Notes: a model not told the origin generated them from the sequence alone. Shown: positions 1 to 7,426, counted from the first letter of the stretch. The stretch: 64,000 nt of DNA from Syntrophaceae bacterium UBA2188 (GCA_002327985.1 DCVM01000126.1:3320-67319), one strand, 5' to 3'. Made by a program: numbers and translations.

Positions 1-1047
1 GAGATCAGCGTCAAGCTGAAGCTCCTCGAACGAATTCGCGCCGCTGGCATCCCTCTTGGAGAATATGTCAAAGGCCGGTTTTATAGGGGGATTCTGACAG
101 GACTAAATGAAGCCTTCGTAGTTGACCGTGCGACCCGAGACCGTCTCATTGCGGAACATCCTTCATCCGCCGAAATCCTAAAACCTTTCCTCCAAGGTAG
201 GGATGTTAAACGCTGGAGGATAGATTTCAATGATCAATACTTAATTAAAATCGAATCATCCGAGAACAAACACCACGCCTGGAGCGGGAAAAAACAGTCT
301 GACTCAGAAAACGTTTTCGCTAGTACTTACCCAGCCATTTATGAGCACTTTAAACCTTTACGTCGCCAGTTAAAGGAACGTTATGATCAGGGACATTATT
401 ATTGGGAATTGCGTTCATGTGAATACTGGGAAGAATTTACCAAAAAGAAGATCATTTATCCGAACATCTGTCGCAGAAACGAGTTTGCTTGGGACAAAGA
501 GGGGTATTATGCCAATCAGAAAACCTTCATTATTCCAGACCAATCGAAGTCCCTGCTTGCTGTGATGAATTCCATCGTTTGGGGGTGGCTATTTGAGATG
601 CTACTCGCAAAGCTGCAAAATGGTTTTTTTGAGCCAAGCGCTGTTTTCTTAAAGGACTTCCCGATTCCAAAAGTAGAACCCTTAGATGGGAAATTTCTTG
701 AATTGCTAAGCGATTATTTGCAGTGCCTTGCCTCTACGCGGCCATCCTCCAAAGGAAATAAGGACCCAGATTGTAATCAATTGATGTTTGATTACATCGA
801 GCACCTATTGAACGGTTTGGTTTACGAATTGTTTTTCCCGGATGATCTCCACTCCCACAGGATCAACCTATTTAAATACGTTGAGGAAGCTCGGCTTCCT
901 GTTTTGGCAGAAATACCCGAGAAACAACGCTTCTCCCGTCTTGAAGAAATATACGGGCGGATCTCCAACGACCGCCACCCAATCCGTGGCTGCCTCGAAT
1001 CCCTGAAGTCATTGGAGGTCGTCCGCATCATCGAAGGCGTAGAATAG
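1..1047 (+). CDS. TaqI-like C-terminal specificity domain of a class I DNA methylase/endonuclease (5' partial)
   Basis: The frame is open from base 1, so the N-terminal part lies outside the window. The visible 348 residues contain GLNEAFVVD near residue 37 and PFLQGRDVKRW near residue 61, hallmarks of the TaqI-type target-recognition domain that follows an adenine methylase core in type IIG and BREX PglX/Eco57I-like enzymes. The family binds a DNA target and methylates adenine, often with a fused nuclease. The catalytic NPPY motif is not in the window, so methylase and nuclease activity are inferred. The next gene follows after 20 bases, which suggests co-transcription. Toxin-antitoxin genes downstream fit a defence island. 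Confidence 0.85.
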   Translation, partial: EISVKLKLLERIRAAGIPLGEYVKGRFYRGILTGLNEAFVVDRATRDRLIAEHPSSAEILKPFLQGRDVKRWRIDFNDQYLIKIESSENKHHAWSGKKQSDSENVFASTYPAIYEHFKPLRRQLKERYDQGHYYWELRSCEYWEEFTKKKIIYPNICRRNEFAWDKEGYYANQKTFIIPDQSKSLLAVMNSIVWGWLFEMLLAKLQNGFFEPSAVFLKDFPIPKVEPLDGKFLELLSDYLQCLASTRPSSKGNKDPDCNQLMFDYIEHLLNGLVYELFFPDDLHSHRINLFKYVEEARLPVLAEIPEKQRFSRLEEIYGRISNDRHPIRGCLESLKSLEVVRIIEGVE

Positions 1048-1067
1048 GAACAATATTGAGGGTACTT

Positions 1068-1592
1068 ATGAAAACCAAATTTGTGCAAAGCTTTGAATCA
1101 GCGATGAAGAAACTGTTAGATGATATAGGAAGAAACCAGATTCGATTCTACAGAACAAACGATTTCCCTGGCGGATTTCCTGGTTTACCTCCGGGCTTAC
1201 TCAATAAATGCACGGGCGTGACAGTAGCCGTTTCTGCTTGCTCCGCTGATCAAAGAGACTACATGCTTATCGCACCCAACCGGGTTGATTGGGCAAGTAA
1301 GGGAAAGGGTTATAGTTACGATATGGATCCTTTTATCGGCTATTTTGATAGCAATTCCGGAGAGCCATGCCGGACTGGTATTTTTTTGTACCATGGTAAG
1401 TTCCCGGGCCGATCGGAGCCAGTAAAAGAATCGTTAGAACATTGCAATAATCTCGATGAGGCCGTGACCACTTTAAAAGAGAAGGTCATGAGTTCCGTTC
1501 AGTGTATTGATCAGGTGGATCATAGGATAAAGGAAGCGATGAACTTTATGGCGGATATTTTTCGCTCAGAAATCGACGGAGAAGAATCCTAA
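1068..1592 (+). CDS. hypothetical protein, 174 aa
   Basis: I do not recognise this family. The start is set at the ATG at 1068 because GAGGG lies 6-7 bases upstream; a TTG at 1056 in the same frame has no ribosome binding site. The protein is soluble, with a glycine/proline-rich stretch near residues 30-45 and a helical, charged C-terminus (about 120-170). It follows the restriction-type gene by 20 bases and is probably in the same transcript. Its role could be an accessory to that system, but nothing in the sequence shows it. Confidence 0.6.
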   Translation: MKTKFVQSFESAMKKLLDDIGRNQIRFYRTNDFPGGFPGLPPGLLNKCTGVTVAVSACSADQRDYMLIAPNRVDWASKGKGYSYDMDPFIGYFDSNSGEPCRTGIFLYHGKFPGRSEPVKESLEHCNNLDEAVTTLKEKVMSSVQCIDQVDHRIKEAMNFMADIFRSEIDGEES

Positions 1593-1617
1593 TTAGGATT
1601 GTCTTGAGGAAGTTCCA

Positions 1618-1956
1618 ATGACAAAGCTTCCGGAGATTATACTCACATCAACGTTCGCCGTGTTTGGGGGTGTCGTTGTATTTGTTCTGGGTCAGGTCGC
1701 GGTAAAGTTTTTCATTGAGCCAATCCAGGAAGTTTGGAGGGCAATTGGGGAAATAGCCGACTCCCTTATATTTTATGCCGATCTGCATGCTAACCCTGGA
1801 CCTTTTGCCTGTGAGAAACGAATGGTAGCTTCCGAATCGTTTCGTCGCCAAGCCTCGCAATTGAAAGGAAAAACCAGTGTAGTTGCGTGGGATCGATTCT
1901 GGGCTTTTTACGTTTTCTACTGGAGAAATCAGGAACAAGACTTGGAGATGTGCTAA
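1618..1956 (+). CDS. small membrane-anchored hypothetical protein with repeat-derived tail
   Basis: 112 residues after a good GAGGAAG ribosome binding site. Residues 8-33 form one hydrophobic membrane segment (FAVFGGVVVFVLGQVAVKFF), followed by a short soluble domain. From about base 1838 the coding sequence coincides with an interspersed repeat that recurs outside genes at 2690, 4125 and 4435, so the last 35-40 residues are probably not original and the gene may be a 3'-truncated version of a longer one. Function unknown. Confidence 0.5.
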   Translation: MTKLPEIILTSTFAVFGGVVVFVLGQVAVKFFIEPIQEVWRAIGEIADSLIFYADLHANPGPFACEKRMVASESFRRQASQLKGKTSVVAWDRFWAFYVFYWRNQEQDLEMC

Positions 1957-1962
1957 GATATT
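1838..1962 (+). repeat. interspersed repeat, copy 1 (inside the end of the preceding ORF)
   Basis: The sequence from CGCCAAG through TTGAAAGGAAAAACCA to GATGTGCTAAGAT aligns by eye with 4435-4560, and more loosely with 2690-2800 and 4125-4170. The shared order of blocks is GCCAAG-TTCA, GAAAAG, a GTGG tract, a T-rich block, GGGGAAATCA-like and GCTTGCAAATG-like. This copy leads directly into the first Panacea gene and is the left end of a long duplication that includes that gene. Confidence 0.65.
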
Positions 1963-2004
1963 ATCATAGAGATATTATGGTAATGGATGAGGGTAGGGTA
2001 TTTC

Positions 2005-2652
2005 ATGCGAGTTGATCCGGTCAAGTTGATCCAATTTATTGTCTGCCAGGCCACAGAATTTGGGGCCTCATTATCTCCAATCAGAGTCGTTAAATTCCTG
2101 TATCTTGCCGATCTCTATCACGCGCGGGAAAACAAAGGGAAGACTCTAACTGGGTGGCCATGGAAATTTGTGTATTTTGGTCCTTACTGCAGCGAATCGA
2201 TTACTGCTTTGAACGAGGCGGTCAATGATGGGCTTATCGACGCGAAATCTTTCGAAAGTAAATATGACGAGAAGGATCGATTCCTATATTCGTGTCGTTC
2301 AGAGAAAGAGCCTGATATCGCCAAAGATTTAAGTCTTTATGTTTGGAGTTCGCTTAAAGAAGCCATAAAGAAATGGGCGGACGATACTCCAGGGCTTCTT
2401 GATCATGTGTATTACGACACCGAACCCATGAAAGATGTAAAGAGAGGAGATTTGCTTGACTTTTCAAAGGCTCGCCTTCCCATTAAACTGCCGAAGCTTG
2501 AGATGAAAAAGATTTCCAAATCCAAAACTGAAAAAGCAAAACATTTGATTTCTGCCTTGCAGGAGCAATACCGAGCGAGGTCATATCAGCTTTCAGAAGA
2601 AAAAGTCCAAATGGTTCGCGACGGAGCCTTTAGAAAATCAATAGGAAGCTAA
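2005..2652 (+). CDS. Panacea-domain (SocA-like) antitoxin, orphan copy
   Basis: 215 residues from the ATG at 2005, chosen over the ATG at 1987 because GAGGGTAGGG sits 6 bases before it. The sequence is a Panacea/DUF4065 antitoxin: an N-terminal helical core (VVKFLYLADLYHARENKG) and the family's W-x-F-x-x-x-GPYC segment near residues 50-65. Panacea proteins neutralise many unrelated toxins by direct binding. This copy differs from the one at 4597 by about a dozen residues by eye, loses homology at base 2640, and ends in a short unrelated tail. No toxin follows it, so it is either a leftover of duplication or a spare antitoxin. Confidence 0.8.
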   Translation: MRVDPVKLIQFIVCQATEFGASLSPIRVVKFLYLADLYHARENKGKTLTGWPWKFVYFGPYCSESITALNEAVNDGLIDAKSFESKYDEKDRFLYSCRSEKEPDIAKDLSLYVWSSLKEAIKKWADDTPGLLDHVYYDTEPMKDVKRGDLLDFSKARLPIKLPKLEMKKISKSKTEKAKHLISALQEQYRARSYQLSEEKVQMVRDGAFRKSIGS

Positions 2653-2662
2653 TGGGGACGTT

Positions 2663-2800
2663 CTTAAGTTATTTAAGAAAACTATTTCTCTGAATCATTC
2701 TTGCCAAGGTTCATAGCTGAAAAGCAGAAAGAACGTGGTTGTGTGGTACCAATTCGGGTATTTTTTCTGCCGAGGAAATCAGGCATTGAGATAGCTTGCA
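2663..2800 (+). repeat. interspersed repeat, copy 2
   Basis: Starts with the near-palindrome CTTAAGTTATTTAAG just after the first Panacea stop. It continues as AAAACTATTTCTCTG and CATTCTTGCCAAGGTTCATA, nearly base for base as in 4094-4170, and its right half resembles the block that leads into both Panacea genes. Confidence 0.65.
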
Positions 2801-2866
2801 AAGGGCTTATAGGGATATTGAACTTCCTGTTTAAAAGGGACGTTTATTGAGCAGGGAGAGGGATTC

Positions 2867-4084
2867 GTGGGAGGGAAGACGACAAGCATGTCAGGGAAGA
2901 ATAAGACGGAATTGTACCAGCGGATCCGGCGGATTCTCGAATCAGCCAGAACCAGTGTGGCCAGGTCGGTTAACACGACCCAAGTTGTAGCCAACTGGCT
3001 GATCGGACGCGAGATCGTTGAAGAGGAACAGAGGGGAAAGAGACGAGCCAGGTATGGGGAGGAACTACTCAAAGATCTATCTGATCGTCTTACAAAGGAC
3101 CGCGAAAAAGGATGGTCAGTAAGAAATCTCGAATACTGCCGGAACTTTTATGTTGAATATCCCCTATTAATTGATATTCAGAAATCGAACGCAGTGCGTT
3201 CGATTTTTACAATTCCCCGAACGGTAAATGGCCACATTCCGAACGCACTGCGTTCGGAATCTAAAAGTGCGCCGTGGGAAGGCCCTGCAAGAGGAAAAGG
3301 CGACTCACTGGGTAGCGAATCCTGGCAACCTGGCCACCTCCACCCGAATCTGTCCTGGACTCACTATCGCACGTTGCTGCGCGTTGAAAAAGCGGAAGCC
3401 CGGGCGTTTTACGAAATCGAGGCCCTTCGGAATAACTGGTCAACCCGGGAGCTGGAACGGCAGATCAATAGTCTCCTGTACGAGCGTCTCGCTTTGAGCA
3501 AAGACAAGAAAGGGCTGATGCGGCTGGCCACGAAGGGGCAAGCGATACAACGGCCCGTCGATGTCTTTAAGGATCCGGTCGTCATGGAGTTCCTCGGCTT
3601 GCCCGAATCGCCAAGGCTCGTGGAATCCGATCTGGAGCAAGCCCTGATCAATAACCTTCAGGCGTTCCTATTGGAGTTGGGTAAAGGGTTTGCGTTCGTA
3701 TCCAGGCAAGAACGGATCACGCTTGACGGTGACCACTTCTACATTGATTTGGTATTCTACCACACGATCCTCAAATGCTTCGTGCTCATCGATCTCAAGG
3801 TCGGCAAACTTACCCACCAGAATTTGGGGCAACTCCAATTGTATGTCAATTACTACGACCGCGAGCGCCGGACCCGGGGAGATAACCCAACGTTAGGTCT
3901 CATTCTGTGCACGGACAAGAACGACGCCGTTGTCCACTACACTCTCGGCCCGGACCAGGCAAAGAAAATCTTTGCCAGTCGTTATAAGCTGTATCTGCCG
4001 ACGGAGGCAGAACTTCAGGCAGAACTGCGGCGTGAACTCAGGCAGCTGGTTAGATCTTCGAGAAACGGGAGGAAATCATATTGA
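2867..4084 (+). CDS. yhcG: DUF1016/YhcG-family PD-(D/E)XK nuclease
   Basis: 405 residues from a GTG; an ATG at 2888 with GGAGGG upstream is an equally possible start. The N-terminal helical DUF1016 domain (about 15-100) contains GWSVRNLEYCRNFY. The C-terminal nuclease domain (about 235-385) shows YIDLVFYH followed by LIDLKVG and QLQLYVNYYD, the D, DxK and Q elements of a PD-(D/E)XK fold. Family members are putative nucleases common in defence and mobile regions, consistent with the neighbours. The linker between domains (about 100-165) is longer than I expect for the family and contains two 17-bp palindromes. The frame is intact across it. Confidence 0.88.
   Translation: MGGKTTSMSGKNKTELYQRIRRILESARTSVARSVNTTQVVANWLIGREIVEEEQRGKRRARYGEELLKDLSDRLTKDREKGWSVRNLEYCRNFYVEYPLLIDIQKSNAVRSIFTIPRTVNGHIPNALRSESKSAPWEGPARGKGDSLGSESWQPGHLHPNLSWTHYRTLLRVEKAEARAFYEIEALRNNWSTRELERQINSLLYERLALSKDKKGLMRLATKGQAIQRPVDVFKDPVVMEFLGLPESPRLVESDLEQALINNLQAFLLELGKGFAFVSRQERITLDGDHFYIDLVFYHTILKCFVLIDLKVGKLTHQNLGQLQLYVNYYDRERRTRGDNPTLGLILCTDKNDAVVHYTLGPDQAKKIFASRYKLYLPTEAELQAELRRELRQLVRSSRNGRKSY
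3187..3256 (+). repeat. pair of 17-bp palindromes within the yhcG linker
   Basis: CGAACGCAGTGCGTTCG at 3187-3203 and CGAACGCACTGCGTTCG at 3240-3256 are reverse complements of each other, and each is palindromic around its central base. They lie 36 bases apart inside the coding sequence, where the encoded segment (NAVRS and NALRS) is extra to the usual domain arrangement. Confidence 0.85.
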
Positions 4085-4093
4085 CGGAGGCAT

Positions 4094-4170
4094 CTTAAGT
4101 TATTTAAGAAAACTTTTTCTCTGAATCATTCTTGCCAAGCTTCATAGCTGAAAAGAAGGAAGAACGAATA
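4094..4170 (+). repeat. interspersed repeat, copy 3
   Basis: Begins with CTTAAGTTATTTAAG nine bases after the yhcG stop and continues through CATTCTTGCCAAGCTTCATA and GCTGAAAAG. It is nearly identical to the first 75 bases of the copy at 2663 and then diverges. Confidence 0.65.
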
Positions 4171-4286
4171 GGGAGAAATCGGGAGTTGTCTTATTATGCT
4201 AAAGGAAACAAAGAATGCGCCCGGCAAAGTGGACGGGTTGTTACAGAGTGATGAAAAAATGTAATGGGTAAGAACCGATTTCAAAT

Positions 4287-4375
4287 AAAAAAGCAGGTTC
4301 TGGGTCTCAGGTTCCCACCCACTTAGGGCTGCCGTCCTCACGGACGACCTGAGTTTAATCCCACGCACACCTGCC
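4287..4375 (-). ncRNA. unassigned structured small RNA with its own promoter and terminator
   Basis: On the minus strand a near-consensus promoter predicts +1 at 4375. About 82 bases of strongly structured sequence follow, ending in a U-run. Visible pairings are GCAGGU with ACCUGC closing the molecule, UGGG with CCCA, CUCAGGU with ACCUGAG, an inner CGUCC-GUGA-GGACG hairpin with a GNRA loop, and CCC-UAAGU-GGG. The last closing strand runs into UUUUUUAUUU, so the 3' end is probably an intrinsic terminator. No good ORF lies in it. It shows some likeness to 4.5S/SRP RNA (UCAGGUC before and GCAGCC after an apical helix), but the apical helix is too long and the loop is GUGA. I therefore leave it unassigned. 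Confidence 0.6.
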
Positions 4376-4381
4376 ATTTCT

Positions 4382-4410
4382 TTTATACGCTTTAGGTTAG
4401 GATTTGTCAA
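4382..4410 (-). promoter_or_regulatory. sigma70-type promoter of the small RNA
   Basis: Reading the minus strand, TTGACA (4410-4405), a 17-base spacer and TATAAA (4387-4382). The expected start falls on the G at 4375, the first base of the structured RNA. Confidence 0.7.
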
Positions 4411-4434
4411 GATTTTTCTAACAGATTTCTGTAC

Positions 4435-4560
4435 GGTTTCTCGCCAAGGTTCACAATTGAAAGGAAAAACAAATGGAGTGGCGTGGTGTCGAGTCTATCT
4501 TTTTGCATTTTCTACCGGGGAAGTCAAGAACAAGGCTTGCAGATGTGCTAAGATAATATA
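4435..4560 (+). repeat. interspersed repeat, copy 4 (leader of the second Panacea gene)
   Basis: CTCGCCAAGGTTCAC, CAATTGAAAGGAAAAAC, TTTTGCATTTTCTACC and GATGTGCTAAGAT match 1838-1962 in order. The match continues into the Panacea gene, so 1838-2640 and 4435-5230 are one duplicated segment. Confidence 0.65.
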
Positions 4561-4596
4561 GAGATATTATGGTAAAGGATGAGGGTAGGGTATTTC

Positions 4597-5310
4597 ATGC
4601 GGGTTGATCCGGTCAAGCTGATCCAATTTATTGTCTGTCAGACGACGGAATTTGAAGCCTCGTTATCTCCAATCAGAGTCGTTAAATTTCTGTATCTTGC
4701 TGATCTTTATCATGCGCGGGAAAACAAAGGGAAGACTCTGACCGGGTGGCCATGGAAATTTGTGTATTTTGGTCCTTACTGCGGCGAATCGATTACTGCC
4801 TTGAACGAGGCGGTCAATGATGGGCTTATCGACGCGAAATCTTTCGAAAGCAAATATGACGAGAAGGATCGATTCCTATATTCCTGTCGCTCAGAAAAAG
4901 AGCCTGACATCGCCAAAGATTTAAGTCTTTATGTTTGGAGTTCGCTTAAAGAAGCCATAAAGAAATGGGCGGACGATACTCCAGGGCTTCTTGATCATGT
5001 GTATTACGACACCGAACCCATGAAAGATGTAAAGAGGGGGGATTTGCTTGACTTTTCAAAGGCACACCTTCCCATCGAACTGCCGAAGCTCGAGATGAAA
5101 AAGATTTCCAAATCCAAAGCTGAAAAAGCAAAACAATTGATTTCTGCCTTGCGGGAGCAATACCACGCGAGTTCATATAAGCTCTCAGAAGAAAAAGTCC
5201 AAATGGTTCGCGACGGAGCCTATAGAAAATCTCTGCCGCTTGTGGATGATGAAGACCTTGAGGAAGGATTGAGTGGGGTTGCGAAAATAGGAAACGTGGA
5301 ATCTGACTGA
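4597..5310 (+). CDS. Panacea-domain (SocA-like) antitoxin, paired copy
   Basis: 237 residues from the ATG at 4597, which has GAGGGTAGGG six bases upstream; the ATG at 4579 lacks a site. Same Panacea core as the protein at 2005, but with a longer acidic C-terminus (DDEDLEEGLSG), which is probably the ancestral end. The next gene begins 13 bases after its stop behind AGGGATAAGG, the usual antitoxin-toxin spacing. It probably binds and neutralises that MazF-like protein. The pairing is inferred from position. Confidence 0.85.
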   Translation: MRVDPVKLIQFIVCQTTEFEASLSPIRVVKFLYLADLYHARENKGKTLTGWPWKFVYFGPYCGESITALNEAVNDGLIDAKSFESKYDEKDRFLYSCRSEKEPDIAKDLSLYVWSSLKEAIKKWADDTPGLLDHVYYDTEPMKDVKRGDLLDFSKAHLPIELPKLEMKKISKSKAEKAKQLISALREQYHASSYKLSEEKVQMVRDGAYRKSLPLVDDEDLEEGLSGVAKIGNVESD

Positions 5311-5323
5311 TAGAGGGATAAGG

Positions 5324-6064
5324 TTGGGCATCGTTCAGCTTATTGATCCCTTTTATGTAAAGCTTCCTGGTGATACTTTTCGACGGGCCAGCGTCGTCGG
5401 GCAGTTTTGCTGGGTTCCGGTGACACATTTAGATCCCATTCCTCGAATCTTGGATGTAGAAAGAGCTGATCCTCAGGAACACTACGCAACAAAATTCTCC
5501 ATCCGAAACATGACTGATAGAGACTTCAAAAAGAAGACACGCCTTCCGATAAAAGCCCTGTCATTGAGAGAGACTGAAGAATTGGTAATCCATCGGGCCA
5601 AACGCAGACCCGCAATTATCATTTCAGGTGAAACCACGATCTTCGATGACGTTAAGACTCTCCTCCTGCAGATTGGGAGAAAACACCTCCAGGGGGATAG
5701 CCTGATTGTCGCGCCCCTTTATTCTGTTGAGTCAGCCGATCACGAAGGAGGGTTTCCTCCGGTCATGGTAGCAAGAATCAGGGCTCTCATGTACAAGCAA
5801 TTCTTCTTTTGTCCCAAGGGAAACTCCCCATTGGCCACGGATAGCATTATGAGATTGGATAGGCTTCAGACTGTCATTCCAGATTATCCTGCTTTCACCC
5901 CTGAACCATTTTCTCTTAGTGCTGAATCTCTGGGGGTGTTAATGGCAATGCTCCGTTCACTCTTTGGAGCCAAGGAAGAGGCTGATTTTGAGGCATTGAA
6001 AACCCTTGTCTATGAATCCCTTCCCGACGAAGCCAAAGCTAAATCAGGAGAAGCAGGATATTGA
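5324..6064 (+). CDS. MazF/PemK-like toxin candidate, Panacea partner
   Basis: 246 residues from a TTG behind AGGGATAAGG, with no better in-frame start. The order of elements is that of the MazF/PemK SH3-like barrel: FCWVPV (28-33), RRPAIIIS (94-101), LIVAPLYS, a VMVARIRAL strand and SIMRLDRLQ near the C-terminal third. MazF-type toxins cleave RNA and usually have about 110 residues. Here some 60 extra residues separate the first two strands and about 40 residues follow the barrel, so this is a divergent member. Function as a Panacea-controlled toxin is inferred from motif order and operon position. Confidence 0.65.
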   Translation: MGIVQLIDPFYVKLPGDTFRRASVVGQFCWVPVTHLDPIPRILDVERADPQEHYATKFSIRNMTDRDFKKKTRLPIKALSLRETEELVIHRAKRRPAIIISGETTIFDDVKTLLLQIGRKHLQGDSLIVAPLYSVESADHEGGFPPVMVARIRALMYKQFFFCPKGNSPLATDSIMRLDRLQTVIPDYPAFTPEPFSLSAESLGVLMAMLRSLFGAKEEADFEALKTLVYESLPDEAKAKSGEAGY

Positions 6065-6183
6065 CCTATTAAGATGAGGTTAATGGGGGAGGGTAAGCGC
6101 TGTCTAAAGAATCCTAATGTCTAACGGGGGCGGGGTCGGGCTTGAGAAATTGAGATAGGGTGTTGAATCTCTCTCTCGTACGT

Positions 6184-6381
6184 TTGTTAGAAGTTATCGG
6201 AGAGGCTGCCAGGGGTATTTCGCTATCCTTCCGTACAGATCATCCTGAGATACCGTGGGGAAAGATGGTCGGGATGAGAGATAGACTCATCCATGGCTAA
6301 TTCGATATCAACCTCGATGTGATGTGGGAAACTGTAACCGAAGATCTGCCGCCACTGATTGACAATTGGAAGGGATTTTAA
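6184..6381 (+). pseudogene. hepT: HepT (DUF86/HEPN) toxin remnant with a nonsense codon
   Basis: No Met-initiated ORF covers this stretch, but the frame from 6184 reads LLEVIGEAARGIS, HPEIPWGKMVGMRDRLIHG, then TAA, then FDINLDVMWETVTEDLPPL. This is the C-terminal two-thirds of a HepT toxin, including the HEPN R-x4-H signature (RDRLIH). The stop at 6298-6300 stands where the family has the tyrosine of H-x-Y-F, a one-base change from TAT or TAC. The N-terminal part and the MntA antitoxin partner are missing, so this is a relic. Confidence 0.85.
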
Positions 6382-6460
6382 CCCCGGAGAGTGGTAAACT
6401 CTCTTGATAATGAGTTATTAAGGAGTCCATAACAGAAAAAACATATTGTTGTGAAAATTT

Positions 6461-6519
6461 CCCCTGACCCCTCTTTTCCAAAGAGGGGGAATTCCTCCCT
6501 TTTGTAAAGGGAGGGAAGG
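6461..6519. repeat. double-hairpin intergenic repeat
   Basis: Two adjacent hairpins, CCCCTCTTTTCCAAAGAGGGG and CCTCCCTTTTGTAAAGGGAGG, fill part of the gap between the HepT remnant and the BrnT-type operon. The same kind of paired G/C-rich hairpin recurs at 54276-54364. Nothing else is evident in 6382-6653. Confidence 0.55.
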
Positions 6520-6653
6520 AGGGATTTGGTTTTCAATGTCCATACAATTATGGACTGATTAGTAATTCTGGGTAAAAATCTTCCGGCCATAAGTGGGAGC
6601 ATCCGGGGTCAAGCATCGGCAATTATGTACTGATAAGAAATCTTAGAAATAAT

Positions 6654-6917
6654 TCATGTACTTTGCTCACGGATCTTCTCTTGGACCCATAAATTAATCA
6701 GTGTATCAGGAGATACACCCCGTTCCTGTGCGATGGATTGGACTTTTTCGGATAGTTTCTTGTCCAGTGAATAGTAGGTTATCTCAGATTCGATACCCAC
6801 CTCAAATTTCACTCTTTTGGTTTGATCCCAGAAGTCCGATAAATCATGGGTGCCCCAAAATTCTCCAATTTCTTTATATGATTTTGCTTTCGATATGGAA
6901 CTCTTACCTCTCTTCAT
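6654..6917 (-). CDS. CopG/BrnA-type antitoxin
   Basis: 87 residues. EIGEFWGTHDLSDFWD near residues 16-31 and a C-terminal helical part (LSEKVQSIAQERGVSPDTLINLWVQEK) match CopG-like antitoxins that pair with BrnT toxins. They form a ribbon-helix-helix DNA-binding fold, block the toxin and repress their operon. Its start overlaps the end of the upstream toxin gene by 14 bases, so the two are translationally coupled, in the toxin-first order usual for brnTA. Confidence 0.8.
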   Translation of the reverse strand: MKRGKSSISKAKSYKEIGEFWGTHDLSDFWDQTKRVKFEVGIESEITYYSLDKKLSEKVQSIAQERGVSPDTLINLWVQEKIREQST

Positions 6918-7188
6918 ATCCCTTCCTCTCTGCGGGCGTCATATCCCTGGCCGATAAAATAATTGCATTCCCGTTTTTTTTATATATAAAAAATAGAATG
7001 AGATACCTACCTCCCTTAGTTCTACCCATTACGGCATATACATCTTCACCGGGGCGATGGCCTTTCTCAATGAACCGAAAATAAGGCCGATTTGCTAAAA
7101 CCTCATGGACTTCAATCTGACTTACACAATGTTTTCTGGCAAGTTTATCAATAATTTCATCGAGCCAGATAAGTCCTCTAATTTTCAA
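6904..7188 (-). CDS. BrnT-like ribonuclease toxin
   Basis: 94 residues from the TTG at 7188, chosen because AGGAG sits 8 bases upstream and the length matches the family (about 90). A longer frame from 7281 adds 31 residues unlike BrnT. Family features are LDEIIDKLARKHCVSQIEVHEVL at the N-terminus, AVMGRTKGGRYLILFF in the middle and ISARDMTPAERKGYEER at the C-terminus. BrnT is a small RNase that stops translation and is held in check by the antitoxin encoded next. Confidence 0.78.
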   Translation of the reverse strand: MKIRGLIWLDEIIDKLARKHCVSQIEVHEVLANRPYFRFIEKGHRPGEDVYAVMGRTKGGRYLILFFIYKKNGNAIILSARDMTPAERKGYEER

Positions 7189-7368
7189 CGGGTTTTCTCC
7201 TACAGAATATAATACCACACCGTCTTTTTTAGTAAAAGAGGAAAAAATGCAGATCTCGAATTTGGCGCTCAGGCCTTGCAAACCTGCATCACATAGCAGA
7301 GGGTCTGCCTGTCATTAAGGAGCAGGAAATGGGTGACGGGTTCTGACGATGAAATCTATAGTATAATC

Positions 7369-7408
7369 AAAAAAAAGCCCGATATTCATGCTGGGTGTCG
7401 GGCTTTTT
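7369..7408 (-). terminator. intrinsic terminator of the ribosomal supercluster
   Basis: AAAAAGCCCGA and TCGGGCTTTTT pair around a 15-base loop, and the minus-strand transcript ends in eight U residues. It lies 18 bases beyond the rplQ stop. Confidence 0.9.
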
Positions 7409-7426
7409 AATAAACTCAAAAAATTC

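Noticed and set aside
4287..4375. Assignment of the small RNA as SRP (4.5S) RNA
   Set aside because: UCAGGUC and GCAGCC flank the apical stem as in SRP domain IV, but the stem is six pairs rather than the invariant short one, the loop is GUGA, and the remaining pairings give a junction, not a single long hairpin.
4126..4410. 94-aa minus-strand ORF over the small RNA
   Set aside because: No ribosome binding site or family likeness; its start coincides with the RNA promoter and the structured RNA explains the region better.
6110..6135. attC site near GTCTAACGGGGGCG
   Set aside because: Has a CTAAC word, but no matching inverted partner or GTT box at suitable distance.
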